64,000 nucleotides of DNA from Balanoglossus misakiensis (taxonomy: Eukaryota; Hemichordata): NCBI GenBank assembly GCA_040954595.2, contig CM082580.2:5828001-5892000 (forward strand). Reading direction: 5' to 3'. Below the pieces are notes generated by a model. The model made no database searches. It was given only the letters and a program-made list of their open reading frames with translations, and was not told the DNA's origin. Of this stretch, positions 51,701 through 62,835 are shown piece after piece. A program made the position numbers and the translations under genes. Position 1 is the stretch's first letter; every line of letters starts with the position of its first letter.

Positions 51701-53727
51701 ACCAAGTTAATACTTTAACTAGGCCACATGTTCAAATTGCAACATACAGCCACAATTGAGCGTCTATAAGACGTTCATGTATACCTATCAGTAAGCTTAT
51801 TTAGATGGACCACTCTAAGTTAGAAAGTTAAATAATAAAAATAATGCAAAAAGTGGTAGCTGCTCTCGATTACCCCTTAAGTCACTTGGAATGATTTTTA
51901 TTTCTCATTTATTAAAGTACGTAATTCTCAGCTGACCCTCTGATTTCCCTGCGAACTGACCCAAATAAGATTGATATACATTCAAGGGATGATGTGGGAC
52001 AAGGTCACAAACAATATGTGGAGATTGATGTCTGACTGGCCTTCATTTGGACTTTCCCCTTTCCGGCAAAATTCCAAAAGAAGCTTTAAGGAAGCGTTCA
52101 TAAACACTTTCAGAGGGGTTACTCTGGGGTGATGCGGGGGGGGGGGGGGGGGGGGGGGGGGCGGGGGGCACTTGAAAAATTCGACAATGTAACAACTAAC
52201 AATGAAAATGCTGGCTACATATAGCTTGGAAACCATGTCAGGTTTTTAGGGCAAGCATGTAACAGGGCCTTCAGTACCTCAGTACCGGTATGAATATTCA
52301 ACCGATTTTAGGACTGTATATGGGCATAACTGAATCAGACTAGATAAGAGAGAGACCTGAGTGTACAGCACTTTCCAGTCCTGCACATACAGGTTCTTCG
52401 TCAGGCAAAAATTTCAGACAGTCACAACACAACACAACACAGCACTGCATGCTTACAGCCATATCCTCACTCACTACAGGGTCAGTTCTACTGTCTATGG
52501 TTCTGCCAAGTCAAGTCACAGTGCTGGTTACTCATACATATTCATAGCCTAATTAATATTCATTAGTAATAGTATACTGTCTTCTAACAGCCAAGTGCTG
52601 TGACAATAGCTGTCATACTGATCAATTTTTTAAGGATGTTTGTGGGTATATAAAATAAGGGTGAATGATTTTTCCAAATGCTCCCCCTCCCAGAGATGTT
52701 TGTGAATACTGCCTTTAGCTAACCTGGTAGGCTTTTCAGTATAGCTGATATCATGAGGTGGCCTCATGACTAATGTAATGCAGTCTGGATGTGTTCCATC
52801 AAAATACTTTAGTAAATTACACCATCGTGTTACATATCACCGGTAGTTGCTGATTGTCAGCATTTTTGTATGATCACATCAGATCATGTCATAACCAGTT
52901 ACATGTATACATCTAAGTGTGAATGTAATTAGTACAGTAAGGAACTTTAGACTGTCAGCCCACCAGTCTCACTTCAACAAAGACTTTGATCTATATCACG
53001 TTACATATTTTTAAATATATATCCAAAGATATGGGATTCACCATGGAGACCATAGTGCTCAATGTCTACTGGCAGAGCATGTGTAAGGATAAGGCTAGCA
53101 AGTTAGAGCACTGTACATGTGATTTGTTTTGAAAGTAATCATCAGAAAATAAATATGGTAAAGAACTCGACTTGTGTTTGTTGCAGTCCTGAATACTGCA
53201 ATGAAAGTGTCAATGTAATAGTTCAATATCTTTGCTGGATAAACAAAAGTGATTGCCGCCTCTCTCTCATGCTGAAAACAATCCCCTCCCAGCTAACTGG
53301 CCTATCAACCTTGCACGTATGTAAAACTACAGTGTTTAACTGAGCGGATGATGCATACATAATCGATCACGCATTAAGCTCAATTTCGAAGACAATGTTG
53401 CAGGCATTTCATATTACCGCTTTTTAAGTGAAATTTCTGGGCCTCACCGTGTGACTTTAGTTGGCTCTGCAGCAATGGTAAAGACATGAACACAAATCGG
53501 ATATAGATATCGATTTTACCTTGTTTGAGGACCGCATCCCGAGCTGAACGGTCGGTGACGAGAGGTTCGGGCGGACGCGTCGTGTCGAATTTGAACGGGT
53601 TTTTGGATGGATCGTACCGATTCATGAACCACGACAAGACAGCTATGAAAACTGCCGTGAATAACACTGCCACGATAAACGTTGGGTTGGCGCCTATAAT
53701 GGCGAATAATTTAGCGGTGGCGGTCAT
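45754..53727 (-). CDS. RETSAT: All-trans-retinol 13,14-reductase (retinol saturase), copy B, 10 exons, 620 aa
   Basis: Exons on the minus strand: 53520-53727, 51052-51234, 50194-50435, 49635-49836, 48729-48926, 48303-48422, 47421-47672, 46951-47117, 46421-46580 and 45754-45884; all GT-AG, sum 1,863 nt. Exon lengths equal those of copy A except exon 7, which is one codon shorter, showing recent tandem duplication. It has the same architecture: N-terminal hydrophobic anchor (about residues 14-34), [24 protein letters not shown] dinucleotide motif (86-91), [50 protein letters not shown] and a C-terminal [11 protein letters not shown] segment ending KNQ. No key family motif is missing, so it is probably functional. 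Introns 1 and 2 are longer than in copy A. Start chosen at the Met aligned with copy A; an in-frame Met at 53835 exists upstream. Confidence 0.93.
46787..46866 (-). repeat. Intronic duplicate of the exon 9 acceptor region of RETSAT copy B
   Basis: 34 bases at 46787-46820 are identical to 46569-46602, which hold the end of intron 8 and the first 12 bases of exon 9; looser similarity runs on to about 46866. The copy keeps a usable CCCATAG acceptor followed by GTGGAATATTTT, then diverges. Confidence 0.8.
51413..51460. repeat. Short interspersed repeat in RETSAT-B intron 1
   Basis: CCCTTTCACCCCAGTTCCCT followed by CTATATAGGTCC and CTTACCATA. It matches the left half of the foldback repeat in RETSAT-A intron 6 (about 40640-40690). 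Confidence 0.5.
52136..52168. repeat. Long poly-G tract
   Basis: About 26 consecutive G from 52136, then CGGGGGG, in intron 1 of RETSAT copy B. On the transcribed strand this is poly-C. Confidence 0.95.
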
Positions 53728-54024
53728 GATGGAGCTGGTAGTTAACGACCGCACGGAGGCCGCTCCTTCTGTCGGCTGGCTGTGAGCTATAAATAGTAAC
53801 ATGTATATGCTGTCTGCTTCATCATGCATGGACACGTGACGTCACGGATGACCCAATTATACAATACAGAACATTTTACACAAAATGAACACCAAAAGCA
53901 TAAAAGTGAATTTACCCACGACCACTCTCACCAACGCACGTGCCTAAATATTGATCGCTCTCCCTAAAACGGACATGTTCTCTTGCCCATCAAATAAAAC
54001 AAACCAGCATATTTTAGGTGGCAT
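53728..54024. other. 5' flank of RETSAT copy B
   Basis: Upstream region of the minus-strand gene. An open frame continues upstream of the chosen Met to 53835 but shows no similarity to the corresponding extension of copy A. Confidence 0.4.
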
Positions 54025-54111
54025 GGAGACAAGCAATCTGATTAAAATCAGATGTGGGGAACGGCGACGTGGTTTTCCCTACATCTGATTTTAATCAGAT
54101 TGGGAGACAAG
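54025..54111. mobile_element. MITE family C copy 1 with 9-bp target duplication
   Basis: A 69-bp element at 54034-54102 has perfect 22-base terminal inverted repeats (CAATCTGATTAAAATCAGAT plus two bases). GGAGACAAG flanks it directly on both sides (54025-54033 and 54103-54111). The ends are themselves near-palindromic. The interior is GGGGAACGGCGACGTGG. A second copy lies 1.5 kb away. Confidence 0.88.
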
Positions 54112-54633
54112 AAGGCAACCTGCAGATCACCCCATCTCATCTCATGAATATGACATAAGCTGCATTGTTAGGCGGGCCGCCGTAAATTATTTTTTTTTTT
54201 TGCATATCACGCTACGTATATACTGACATGTCAAGTCCGGGAGTCAAGTGAATCAGACGACACACTGTACGTACTCCCAGCCAGGTGCCAACCCTAGCTG
54301 CAGTTCAGTAGCTCGAGGTTTTACCATCCCCATCACGGTCTACCCTCCCGACCCTCTTTTCTTTGTATCGTTGTACTGCTGGTAGCCTTTAATTGTCCAC
54401 GATAGAGGCCCTTGCTCTCTGTGTTATACAAGTAGGCCTAATTAATAGTGTAGCTGCTTTGTCTGGGGTTGCCGAGGACTGCGCTGTGACCCTATACGCG
54501 ATATACGCTATATATTCAATTCAAACACTACATAGGGGCCTAGCTGTAAATTGTACATTTTCTGCCTGGTAGTAGTTTGAGGCCATGCAATAAGCATATA
54601 AATTAATGCAAAGTTGAATTGGAGCGGTATAAT

Positions 54634-54697
54634 TTTTCTTTCTTTCTTTCTTTCTTTTCTTTCTTTCTTTCTTTCTTTCTATCTTTCTTTCTTTTTT
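54634..54697. repeat. (CTTT)n microsatellite
   Basis: TTTC units with one TTTTC and one TATC interruption, in the spacer between RETSAT copy B and the ASDURF gene. Confidence 0.93.
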
Positions 54698-55507
54698 ATA
54701 AACACGACACGCCCGACTGTCGATGGCAGTCGAAAATGACAGCGATTAAATTGTAAAAACCACTATACAAATTAAGCAAATTCCATTGAGCCCGAATTTT
54801 GCGATCGTAGTTTCACTAAAAAGTAATTTATGCTTTTCTTGTCTACGTTTTTATTGATCTGTTAGTATATCTGAGTGGAAAACGTTCGTAGAAAAGATTA
54901 TGCACGTCTAACCAGCGAGCTTGAGTTTAAAGTTTGAATCATAAATTGATCATCGAACAATCAGTCAGAGCGACATTTACTGTTCTAAGACTCAGAATGC
55001 GCTTTATTGGTCTTTACTTTGTTTGTTTAATAGGCATGTGGTCAACTATGTGGCCTATACTTGACCTGAAAGTAAGTGTCATGGGTGGTGGACGGTTGTC
55101 TGTGATAAAAGTCTTTTGTGGGCGGTTATGTCAGATAAAACTGTTTTAGTCAAATACAATGAGCCCACAAACATCAAACACTAGCCGAATAACCAATTTC
55201 CCATTGCAAACACTCGAGTCATGGATTATACACTAATTGAATTGTGCCTCCATTTAGGCATACTGGGGAATCATATACATTGTGTTCTACATTTTAGAAT
55301 TCATAATAGCATTGATAAAATCAAGTAATATTTCCAAACGTCGTAGTATTCTTTAATGAACGGGGCAATGGAATACTGAATAATGACCATAATGTGTGAT
55401 AAATTCGGTTCTTGGTCTTTCAGTGTGAAAAGTCACCGGTAAAACTTCGAAGTATTTACACGCGTACACAATCTCCATCTAGTTTGCATTGATCACTGGG
55501 CATGACT
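54698..55507. other. Intergenic, no gene recognised
   Basis: AT-rich spacer between the divergent RETSAT-B and ASDURF genes. An open frame at 54934-55149 has no recognisable similarity. Confidence 0.45.
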
Positions 55508-55617
55508 GGCGGTGCCCAATCTGAAGAAAAAAAAAATCAATTTATTATATACCGCGCAAGTAAGAGACGTCGCCGTTCCCGACCCAACATCTGATTTTAA
55601 TCAGATTGGGCGGTGCC
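55508..55617. mobile_element. MITE family C copy 2 with a different 9-bp target duplication
   Basis: A 92-bp element at 55517-55608 ends with ACATCTGATTTTAATCAGAT (plus TG), identical to the right end of the copy at 54025-54111, and shares the interior GACGTCGCCGTTCCC. The left end keeps only CAATCTG before an A-rich, altered segment. GGCGGTGCC flanks it at 55508-55516 and 55609-55617. Confidence 0.85.
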
Positions 55618-55868
55618 CAACATGCCCAATTCGCTTCAATGAGGTGATTCTAAACCGCCGTATCCCCAATCAGGCTCGATTTTTGTTTTATTACACTACA
55701 ACTGAACAGAAAAAAAATCGGAGGCCAAAAATTGATGCAACTTGATCCATTTCACCACTATTAAACCTGGACCTGCCGTCATTACCAGCATTGAGGTCAT
55801 TCAACCCGACCTTTGGGTTCAAATGGAGGTCAACATACGTCACCAGCAGGGATCGTGCAGACAGCAAA

Positions 55869-56643
55869 ATGGCTGCGCCCAGTCACAGTCGCATGACACT
55901 GTTAGATTCTCAGCAAAAAGAATCTGCTATGAAAAGTCAAAGACGAATGTTTGAGTTGGAAGAGAACATTCGAGAACAAGAGATACTGGAAGGAGAGTTG
56001 TCGTCAATGAAAAAGGGAAAGGTAAATTTGTCTTGAGCAACCACGATTTTGCAAACACAAAATATGCCCTGTGAGACAAACAGCAACCCACCTGAAACAT
56101 ACATGTACCAGTTTCTATACACCTCTGACATGTCTGAGGCTCAAACTGTATTAGCCTTTCAGAAATTCTGCCCATTTAGACCTATAAATTCACTCTGCAC
56201 ACCTAAAGGAATGAAACATGTACACAATCCATTCAAGACGGGCCTGTTCAAAAGCTCTCCTGCAAGTTGAAAAATAACTTGCACAAGTTGCAGTTGGCAA
56301 GTACATCTTGTATCGCAAAATAATTTGTTTGTCACGTATGTGATGTCATCTTTTTCAGAGTGTATACAGGCAGCAACCTAACAGCAATATTTTCTTCAAG
56401 ACAGAATTTTCTCAGACATTGGAAGATTGTAGAAGTGAGTATTCAAACTTATTTGGAACGTTTTTTGTAGAAATGACGGGAGTTACATTCCTCCTGATTA
56501 TTTCATACAAACAATTTCGGCACTAAATACAGTTCAGCGGTAATGTTATTTTATCTGATTGGTGATTATTACATGCACATTTGTAACCCCCAGAATCTCT
56601 GAAAAGCCTTCAGGATGAGTACAAGCAAACTGGTCAGCCCTGA
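55869..56643 (+). CDS. ASDURF: ASDURF-like prefoldin-related protein, free-standing three-exon gene, 92 aa
   Basis: Exons 55869-56021, 56359-56434 and 56594-56643; both introns GT-AG, sum 279 nt. In human, ASDURF is a 96-aa protein made from an upstream ORF of the ASNSD1 mRNA and is a prefoldin-like subunit of the PAQosome (R2TP) co-chaperone complex. Here the order is a charged helix (ENIREQEILEGELSSMKKGK), then SVYRQQPNSNIFF, which matches the most conserved part of human ASDURF (VYRQQQNSNIFF), then a second helix (KSLKSLQDEYKQ) matching its ELKKEYQE region. This helix-hairpin-helix plan is typical of prefoldin beta-type subunits. The start has context AAAATGG; a Met in the same frame at 55791 is less likely. 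The stop comes soon after the second helix, so the C-terminus is shorter than in human. No glutamine-amidotransferase start (as in ASNSD1) is seen downstream before the convergent NRAMP gene. Confidence 0.87.
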
Positions 56644-57960
56644 CACCGGCAGGAACTGAAGTGGAATAAGGACAGTGTGTAGAGTACGTCCATTAACATT
56701 GGAATGATGGAGTCTTGTGACGAGGACAGCAAGCCAGGAAGGAAAGGGATTTATCAACATTATAATATATAAATCAACATTATGCTTCATACATTGAGAA
56801 TGTTGCCACATGGTGGCGCTCTTTGCAGACACCAGGGCAGCTTGTAGTATAAAAAAGCTGAGCATATGATGATTTCAAACATTATCTAAGGGAAACATAG
56901 TCAAGAATCCAAGATCGACTTTGGGAATTCTTAACTTCTTTTAGTTACTGTGATGTATCAATATTTCACTTATGAAAAAGCAGTGTCAGACACTTATGCA
57001 CCAGAGAAGTTACACAGTTGTACAATATTAAAACTTTATTACCTTTGCCAGTTTGTATTTAATAATATTTCAATAATAAAATACCAGAATGCATGGTTAA
57101 AAAGTACAATTAGATACATTTTCTTGTTTTGCTGCAATGTGTCTGATGTTTGATATGTGTAGATACAGAATTTCAAGTTCACCACTCAAAACATGTAGCT
57201 TTATTACCAGACTTGAATTGGAAGAACATTAACTGTTACTGTGTCTTAATTTTCAGTAGTTTTGTTCTGTGTACCAAATGCAAATTCTTGTTCTACTCCA
57301 AACAGTTGAATGTCAACCCACAGTCACACAGCTCAGATGCATATATTGTTTGTGAATCACATGACAGGCACATCAGTTCATTTGCATAATTTTGGCTTTT
57401 GGCCACAGCTTTGTAGCATTCTGCACCATTTTTTATGATTTAAAAATTCACATTCTCTACATAAATAAAAGACCCATGGCGTGGAAAATGCTGCTTGTGT
57501 GTCGATACCTGTGCACAACACTGCAGACTTGTACGTAATAATTCCCCGGGCTGCCTTCAGGTGGGGCCGGCTGACAGGCCATGATCTCACAGAGCGCCCT
57601 CTACAGTATCCCCCATGTACATGCAGTATGATGTATTTGATCAGAAATTGTGATTACCCAAAATGGTTCAGATGATAAGGAAAAGTCGGCGGGTCCCAGC
57701 CCCAGCGAGCAAAGTATAAATAGGCAGGTAATTTGCACCTGTCATTGATGACAATATGAAATCTGATTGGTTTAAAACATTGGCTATTCAAAATTCGTTG
57801 CAATATGTGCTTAAACATATGTAGGCATAGAGTGCAACTTCCGAAAGCACGTTTTCAGATGGATTTTTGAAATGACGGTTTCTGGTCCTCTGTTCCTATT
57901 TGACAGCCTGTCAGGTCATGTGACAGACACATGACTTGGATTCTGCATGGAACTTGGTCA
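56644..57960. other. Convergent 3' flanks of ASDURF and NRAMP genes
   Basis: No coding exon seen. AATAAA at 57075-57080 and 57464-57469 could serve the plus-strand ASDURF transcript, and TTTATT at 57035-57040 or 57200-57205 could serve the minus-strand NRAMP transcript. I searched this stretch for an ASNSD1-like beginning and saw none. Confidence 0.5.
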
Positions 57961-60900
57961 TTAATGGTTTATCTCTTCTATGGTTTCTACCGGTATTTCC
58001 TCGGCCTTGGATTGGGAATCGGGTCCTGATGTGAGATTCATGGATTCGTCCGAATCCGAGGCGGTCAACAGCCTGCTTGAGGCATCTCTTTCCGTCTTCC
58101 AGTGGATTCCCAGTGATTCCAATTCATAGCCCGACTCCGACGCTGGACAGCACTGAAATCGGGAAAACAGGGTGATGGATTTGAAGGTATGGTAGAATGC
58201 GCATCAACAATCTGTAAAACATTTTCTCATATTTTGCTCAAGGCAACTTTAGTTTATTCTCTCTCCAAAGTGACAAAAACTAGTGGTGCACACAAAAACA
58301 ATCAGGTCACTTACCGGTATCCGTGCTAGGCATTTAGATCCCAGTGATATCAAACACTTCCATGCCTGAAAGAAAGAACCGGGAATAGATATGACCCATT
58401 GTGCTGTACATGTAGATGTATGGAGTGTACACAGACAAAAATCACCTCATTTTTGATGCAATCATTCCTGTCCACGACAGTTAATTTTCGCGATATCAAA
58501 AGAGGCAACTGTTACGTGAGGATTACTTTTCGCGCTCTCGTATTTCACTAACTGCATCGTTATCTCCGAAAAACATTTTACGCGACTTTTTATTTTCACG
58601 TGCTTTTGGCTCTCACGTATTTCGCGAAAATTTATTGCCTGCAAAAATAACCCGTTTTACAGTAGACTACGTTTGATTTTGTCATGTACCGGTATGTCTA
58701 CCAGTGAAAATAATGGCGGCAAAGAGTGAAACACAACAGTCACACTTACCAGATATGCAATAAAGAAAACATAGAAGACTAAGACAACTGCCAAAGCCAG
58801 GTAAACAGCCCAGTGTTTGGGTAACACTCCAATGAAGACCACCACAAAGTAGGAATTAATTCCCATCACCACCAGTGCTAGAAGACTGGCAATTATTTTG
58901 GAAACCCTGGGGAGAAATACACGGGAAAGGAAATCGTCAATATGCAGCGAAAAAAAAACTGGCTTCATGAAGTATTCAAAGACAAATGCTTGGAATCACC
59001 ATACTCGATTCTTTGAGCTAAACTCTTATCCACTCCTTCCATCTACTTGCTTCGTCCAACACTGACAACTGCACATCGTACTTACATGCCATTTTGAAAA
59101 TCTCCCATCAATGAACCCACACTTGTAAATGTCAATATTGGAATCAAGGCAAATGGAAGCTGAAATAAAACAAAAGAAACATCAGACAGTGTAGCAATTT
59201 TGCAATGCAATGACGGGTTTCCATGGAGATATTCTCATCTTGTGCAGTTACATGTACTAGTCTACTGCTCGGATAATGGACCTGTCTTTCATCGGAAGTT
59301 ATAAAAGACAGCAAAAATCTACTCTTTGTGTACTTTGACCCTTTGAATAATTACCTCTAATCCACATACCTGTAAACTTTGCAGAACATTGAGAGCATCA
59401 TTCATTCCGGTCAGCTGTTCGACACCACGGAATACTGCCACGATTATGGTCGGCACGATGGCTATGGATCGTGTCAGAAGAACCCTTTTCCACCTGGACC
59501 ACTGTAAATTGAGAAACCCCTGCAAAACCACAGAAGCAGGATGCTGAGTTTTACAGTCAGTTAAACCGAACACCATTGAGAGACCAACTGGCCATTACCA
59601 TGAATCTGACACTTTCTATAAAACTGGGGGATCTGATGGAGGTGTATGTCAGAAATGCAGATAAACAATTTTGTACATTGTTCAACTCACCTCCATAACA
59701 AATTGACCGGCATACGTTCCAGTCATGGTTGAACTCTGACCTGCAGCCAGGATTCCAATCGCCCAAATGTACAGTGCTGCACTGCCATATTCACAACCTA
59801 AAAATACGCCCTACAAAAAAAAACAACAATGAAAATTTACCTTAAAAATCAACAACTGTTTGGAAACACTAATACCTTATATTTGTACGAATACCTTGCG
59901 TAATATCCCAGTATACTTCACCACCAGACATAAAACATGATTCAAATTTTGTCTAGACTTGTATTTTTCCAGTTTTCACAGTAAAATTTACTTTCACAAT
60001 ATATTATTTTTATGTCTTTTTTTCATGCTGCATTGCGACGCACATTAACTTCATGTCTCCACTTGCAAAAAAATTCATGACACCAGATCAGAACCAGATG
60101 CATACATGACACACTAGTTATACATGTAGTTAATACCTTATGACTCAATGGTAAAAAGTTTGTATCCTCAGAACTTACCCCTTTATACAAATCCATCTCT
60201 ACAGTAGAATCGTTCACTTGAAAAAGATGCGAGTATGGACTGTTTGCTTCTTCACACTTTTGATGCTGCGGAGCAGAAAGAGAGATAAAAAAATACATGT
60301 ACGGCAAGGTTAATGGAGTCGGACTACAGGCATACCTGTCCTAAGAATTTCAAATCTACCTGTATGTTAATCCGCTACCCTGCATTGAGTAACACCCAGA
60401 GACCGCTTGTGGAAACCATCACTTTAAACATCAGTTGAACATTTGCTGTTTGACTCTGAGTCGTTGCTAATCATTGTTAACGCAGCAGACAGATTTTCCC
60501 TCAAACTTACAATTTCTGCGTTACTTCTTCCATACAACCCTTCTGCAAAGACAGAGACTATGAACACATTGATTGCACAGGACACTGTCAGCGCGATTGT
60601 GGCTTCTATAAAGTAATACATGTTGGCTTCTTTCACTTCCTTCTTCTTGTCTCTGTTTATCGCCCTGGACTGCAAAAACAAGAGCCAAAAATCCTCGAAA
60701 TTATCTTTTTTTGAAGGTGTCTAAATCAATATTCAGATAGCTGTGATCAGTATCTCCATAACATAAAGATCATACCTCCAACTATGCAATGGAATTTTAA
60801 CATCCAAAAAGAGTACTGTCGCCCCCAGCACAGCAAAGATTCAAGAATAAACTATGTTTTTTCACTCACAAAAATTCAACACGGTACAGTAGGTCAAAAA

Positions 60901-61587
60901 GCTATTATTTTCACTTTGAACATTTAAAAAATACAAGCAGGGTACCAGCATTGTTTTCATACAACGTTCTTGAGTACACATGCCTATGGCTGTATTTTGT
61001 AAATAACTCAACATTACTTGCACAGAGACAAAAATATACGCATAAATTATGCATTTTTTTTATGTAAATGGACAATGCTATTAATGTGTTAATTGACATA
61101 AAATGTTTGATGCATTATCAGATTACGTGTATATTCAAAACTAACCACCTTTGCCTGTTTTGTAGTGACACAACAACATGTAGCTGTCTTTTCCTATTTT
61201 CCTATTGATTTCTTTTTTCGTAATACCTAAGTTTTTTCTCTGTTTCCCATAAATAAATATCCTAACTCAATAAAATGCAACACCTGTAGCAAATTATTCC
61301 CAATGTATTGCAATTCATTGTGAAAAAATTAGTTGCAAAACACTGGACTATCATAAAACCATGAGAAAGGTCGAGACCCAACCATCTAACAATTCCACGT
61401 TGCCATAAATCCAACATGATATTTCACCTACCTTCACTAAAGCTGAATGCAGATATATATTATGAGGCATAATAACTGCTCCAATAATACCCACAGCCTG
61501 TTCAACAACTCGAGGACTGCACGTACCACAGCCTGGTATAAATAAACCTTTCAACACGCTGACTTGATCTGGGGCAGCTACTACGTA
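57961..61587 (-). CDS. SLC11A: NRAMP-family divalent metal transporter, C-terminal nine exons (5' part outside window)
   Basis: Exons on the minus strand: 61432-61587, 60511-60669, 60179-60265, 59691-59810, 59370-59519, 59086-59159, 58750-58906, 58315-58365 and 57961-58152; all GT-AG, 1,146 nt, 381 residues plus stop. NRAMP/SLC11A proteins are proton-coupled Fe2+/Mn2+ importers of the plasma membrane or endosomes. The first visible exon holds [12 protein letters not shown], the TM6 metal-binding segment. TM7 follows ([16 protein letters not shown]), then an extracellular loop with an N-D-S sequon, TM8 and the family signature [16 protein letters not shown], the [21 protein letters not shown] loop, [21 protein letters not shown] (TM10), TM11, TM12 and a 63-residue acidic cytosolic tail. 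The DPGN motif of TM1 must lie on exons to the right of 61587, beyond or within the repeat-filled intron. DMT1-like versus NRAMP1-like cannot be decided. Confidence 0.94.
58480..58664. mobile_element. MITE family B copy 2 (truncated, inverted) in an NRAMP intron
   Basis: Right end GTTTTACAGTA and interior motifs (AACTGCATCGTTATCT, TTTTCGCG repeats) match the reverse complement of the element at 42376-42586. The outermost ~20 bases of the left end are missing or degraded. It lies between NRAMP exons 58750-58906 and 58315-58365. Confidence 0.75.
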
Positions 61588-61625
61588 CTGCAATGGAAAA
61601 GAAACAATGGCAAAAATAGAACAGA

Positions 61626-62835
61626 AATTAAAGCTGCAAGCAGCGTTGGGGGGGCACAAGCGGTTCCCATTGTAACCAGCAAATGCCAAGGCTGTATCTG
61701 CTGTGGATACCAAGATATGGGAAAGTAGGTCAAAGGTCACCTGAGGTCACCCCAAATTTGGGCAAAAATATTGGACCCCATACAAGTCTAGGTCCAACAA
61801 AAACAAGACCCCTGGCTCTATTGGTTCGCCTAGAATTAGGTATGCGCATAATTAATGAGGTCTTGTGTAAGACTCCATATGTGCTCCATCTGCCACCCAA
61901 AAGCCAGGACTCTAACTGCTGTGGATGCTGAGCTATGGGAAAGTAGATCAAAGGTCATCCAAGGTCACGCAAAATTTGGGCATAAAATTTTGACCCCAGA
62001 GTGGGCCATGTCCAACTAAAACCAGACCTCTAGCCCTCTTGGTTAGCCTGGAATTAGATATGCAGAAAAATGATGTTTCAGAAATAGGTCAAGGGTCATT
62101 GGCAAAATTACCAAAACATTTGTGCCATGTCCTGGCAGCATTAGTACCCATGTCCACAAAATTCATGACTGTGGTGCTTTGACAAGAGGAGGTATGGGGA
62201 ATATGCATATATAATTAGTTGTTTTAAAACTGGGTCAAAGGTCATGTGAAAATTACCCCGAAAAATTGTGACAACTTCCGGTCATATGATGACTCATATC
62301 CAAAAAAAGAAGTTCTGTGCTGTCAATATTTTGGCTACAAAACGGAATTTTCATTTTTCAATGGTTTTCCGAAAATCCAACATGGCCGCCATAATGGTCG
62401 ACCAATCACAGTGCGCTTCGCAAACTTGATAGACATAGGTTAGGTGACCACATGCCCCAAATCCCGTGACTCGGCAATCGCTGGTTCTGGAGAAGAAGAT
62501 TTTTAAAGTTTTAAGTAGTTTTTCAGAAAAACAATTGTAGCAAAAAAAATTTATGTGTGACGTCATGATTTCAATGGGGTAAAATGATGGACAGAAGGTA
62601 GGCTACCTGCACACCAAATTTGAACTCGATCGGCCCAGTAGTTTTTGAGAAGGACTCGTTTAACGATTTTCAGGAAATCCAATATGGCCGCCAGGTCACG
62701 TGACTAATTAAATATTCACGAGCCACTGCACGTCTACTCATTGGCCCCTATCACCCTACCAAGTTTCAGCCCCCTAGGTGCAGCGGTTTTCCAGATCTAC
62801 CTGGCCGAATTTCTCGGAAGAAGAAGAAGAAGAAG
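61626..62835 (+). repeat. 1,210-bp interspersed repeat, tandem copy 1
   Basis: Begins AATTAAAGCTGCAAGCAGCG and ends in a (GAA)n tail that joins directly to copy 2. The two copies agree at roughly 95% of positions by eye with few indels. No transposase or reverse-transcriptase frame is present; the 65- to 71-codon frames recur only because the DNA is repeated. It contains AGGTCAAAGGTCA at 61727-61739 followed four bases later by another AGGTCA. It starts just 39 bases from the first visible NRAMP exon, within the preceding intron. Confidence 0.85.

Noticed and set aside
53380-53835. 151-codon minus-strand frame over RETSAT-B exon 1
   Set aside because: The right part is the real exon; the left part is intron read-through past the GTAAAA donor at 53519.
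62351-62566. 71-codon minus-strand frame present in both 1,210-bp repeats (also 63560-63775)
   Set aside because: Shared only because the DNA is duplicated; substitutions between copies fall at all codon positions and no domain is visible.
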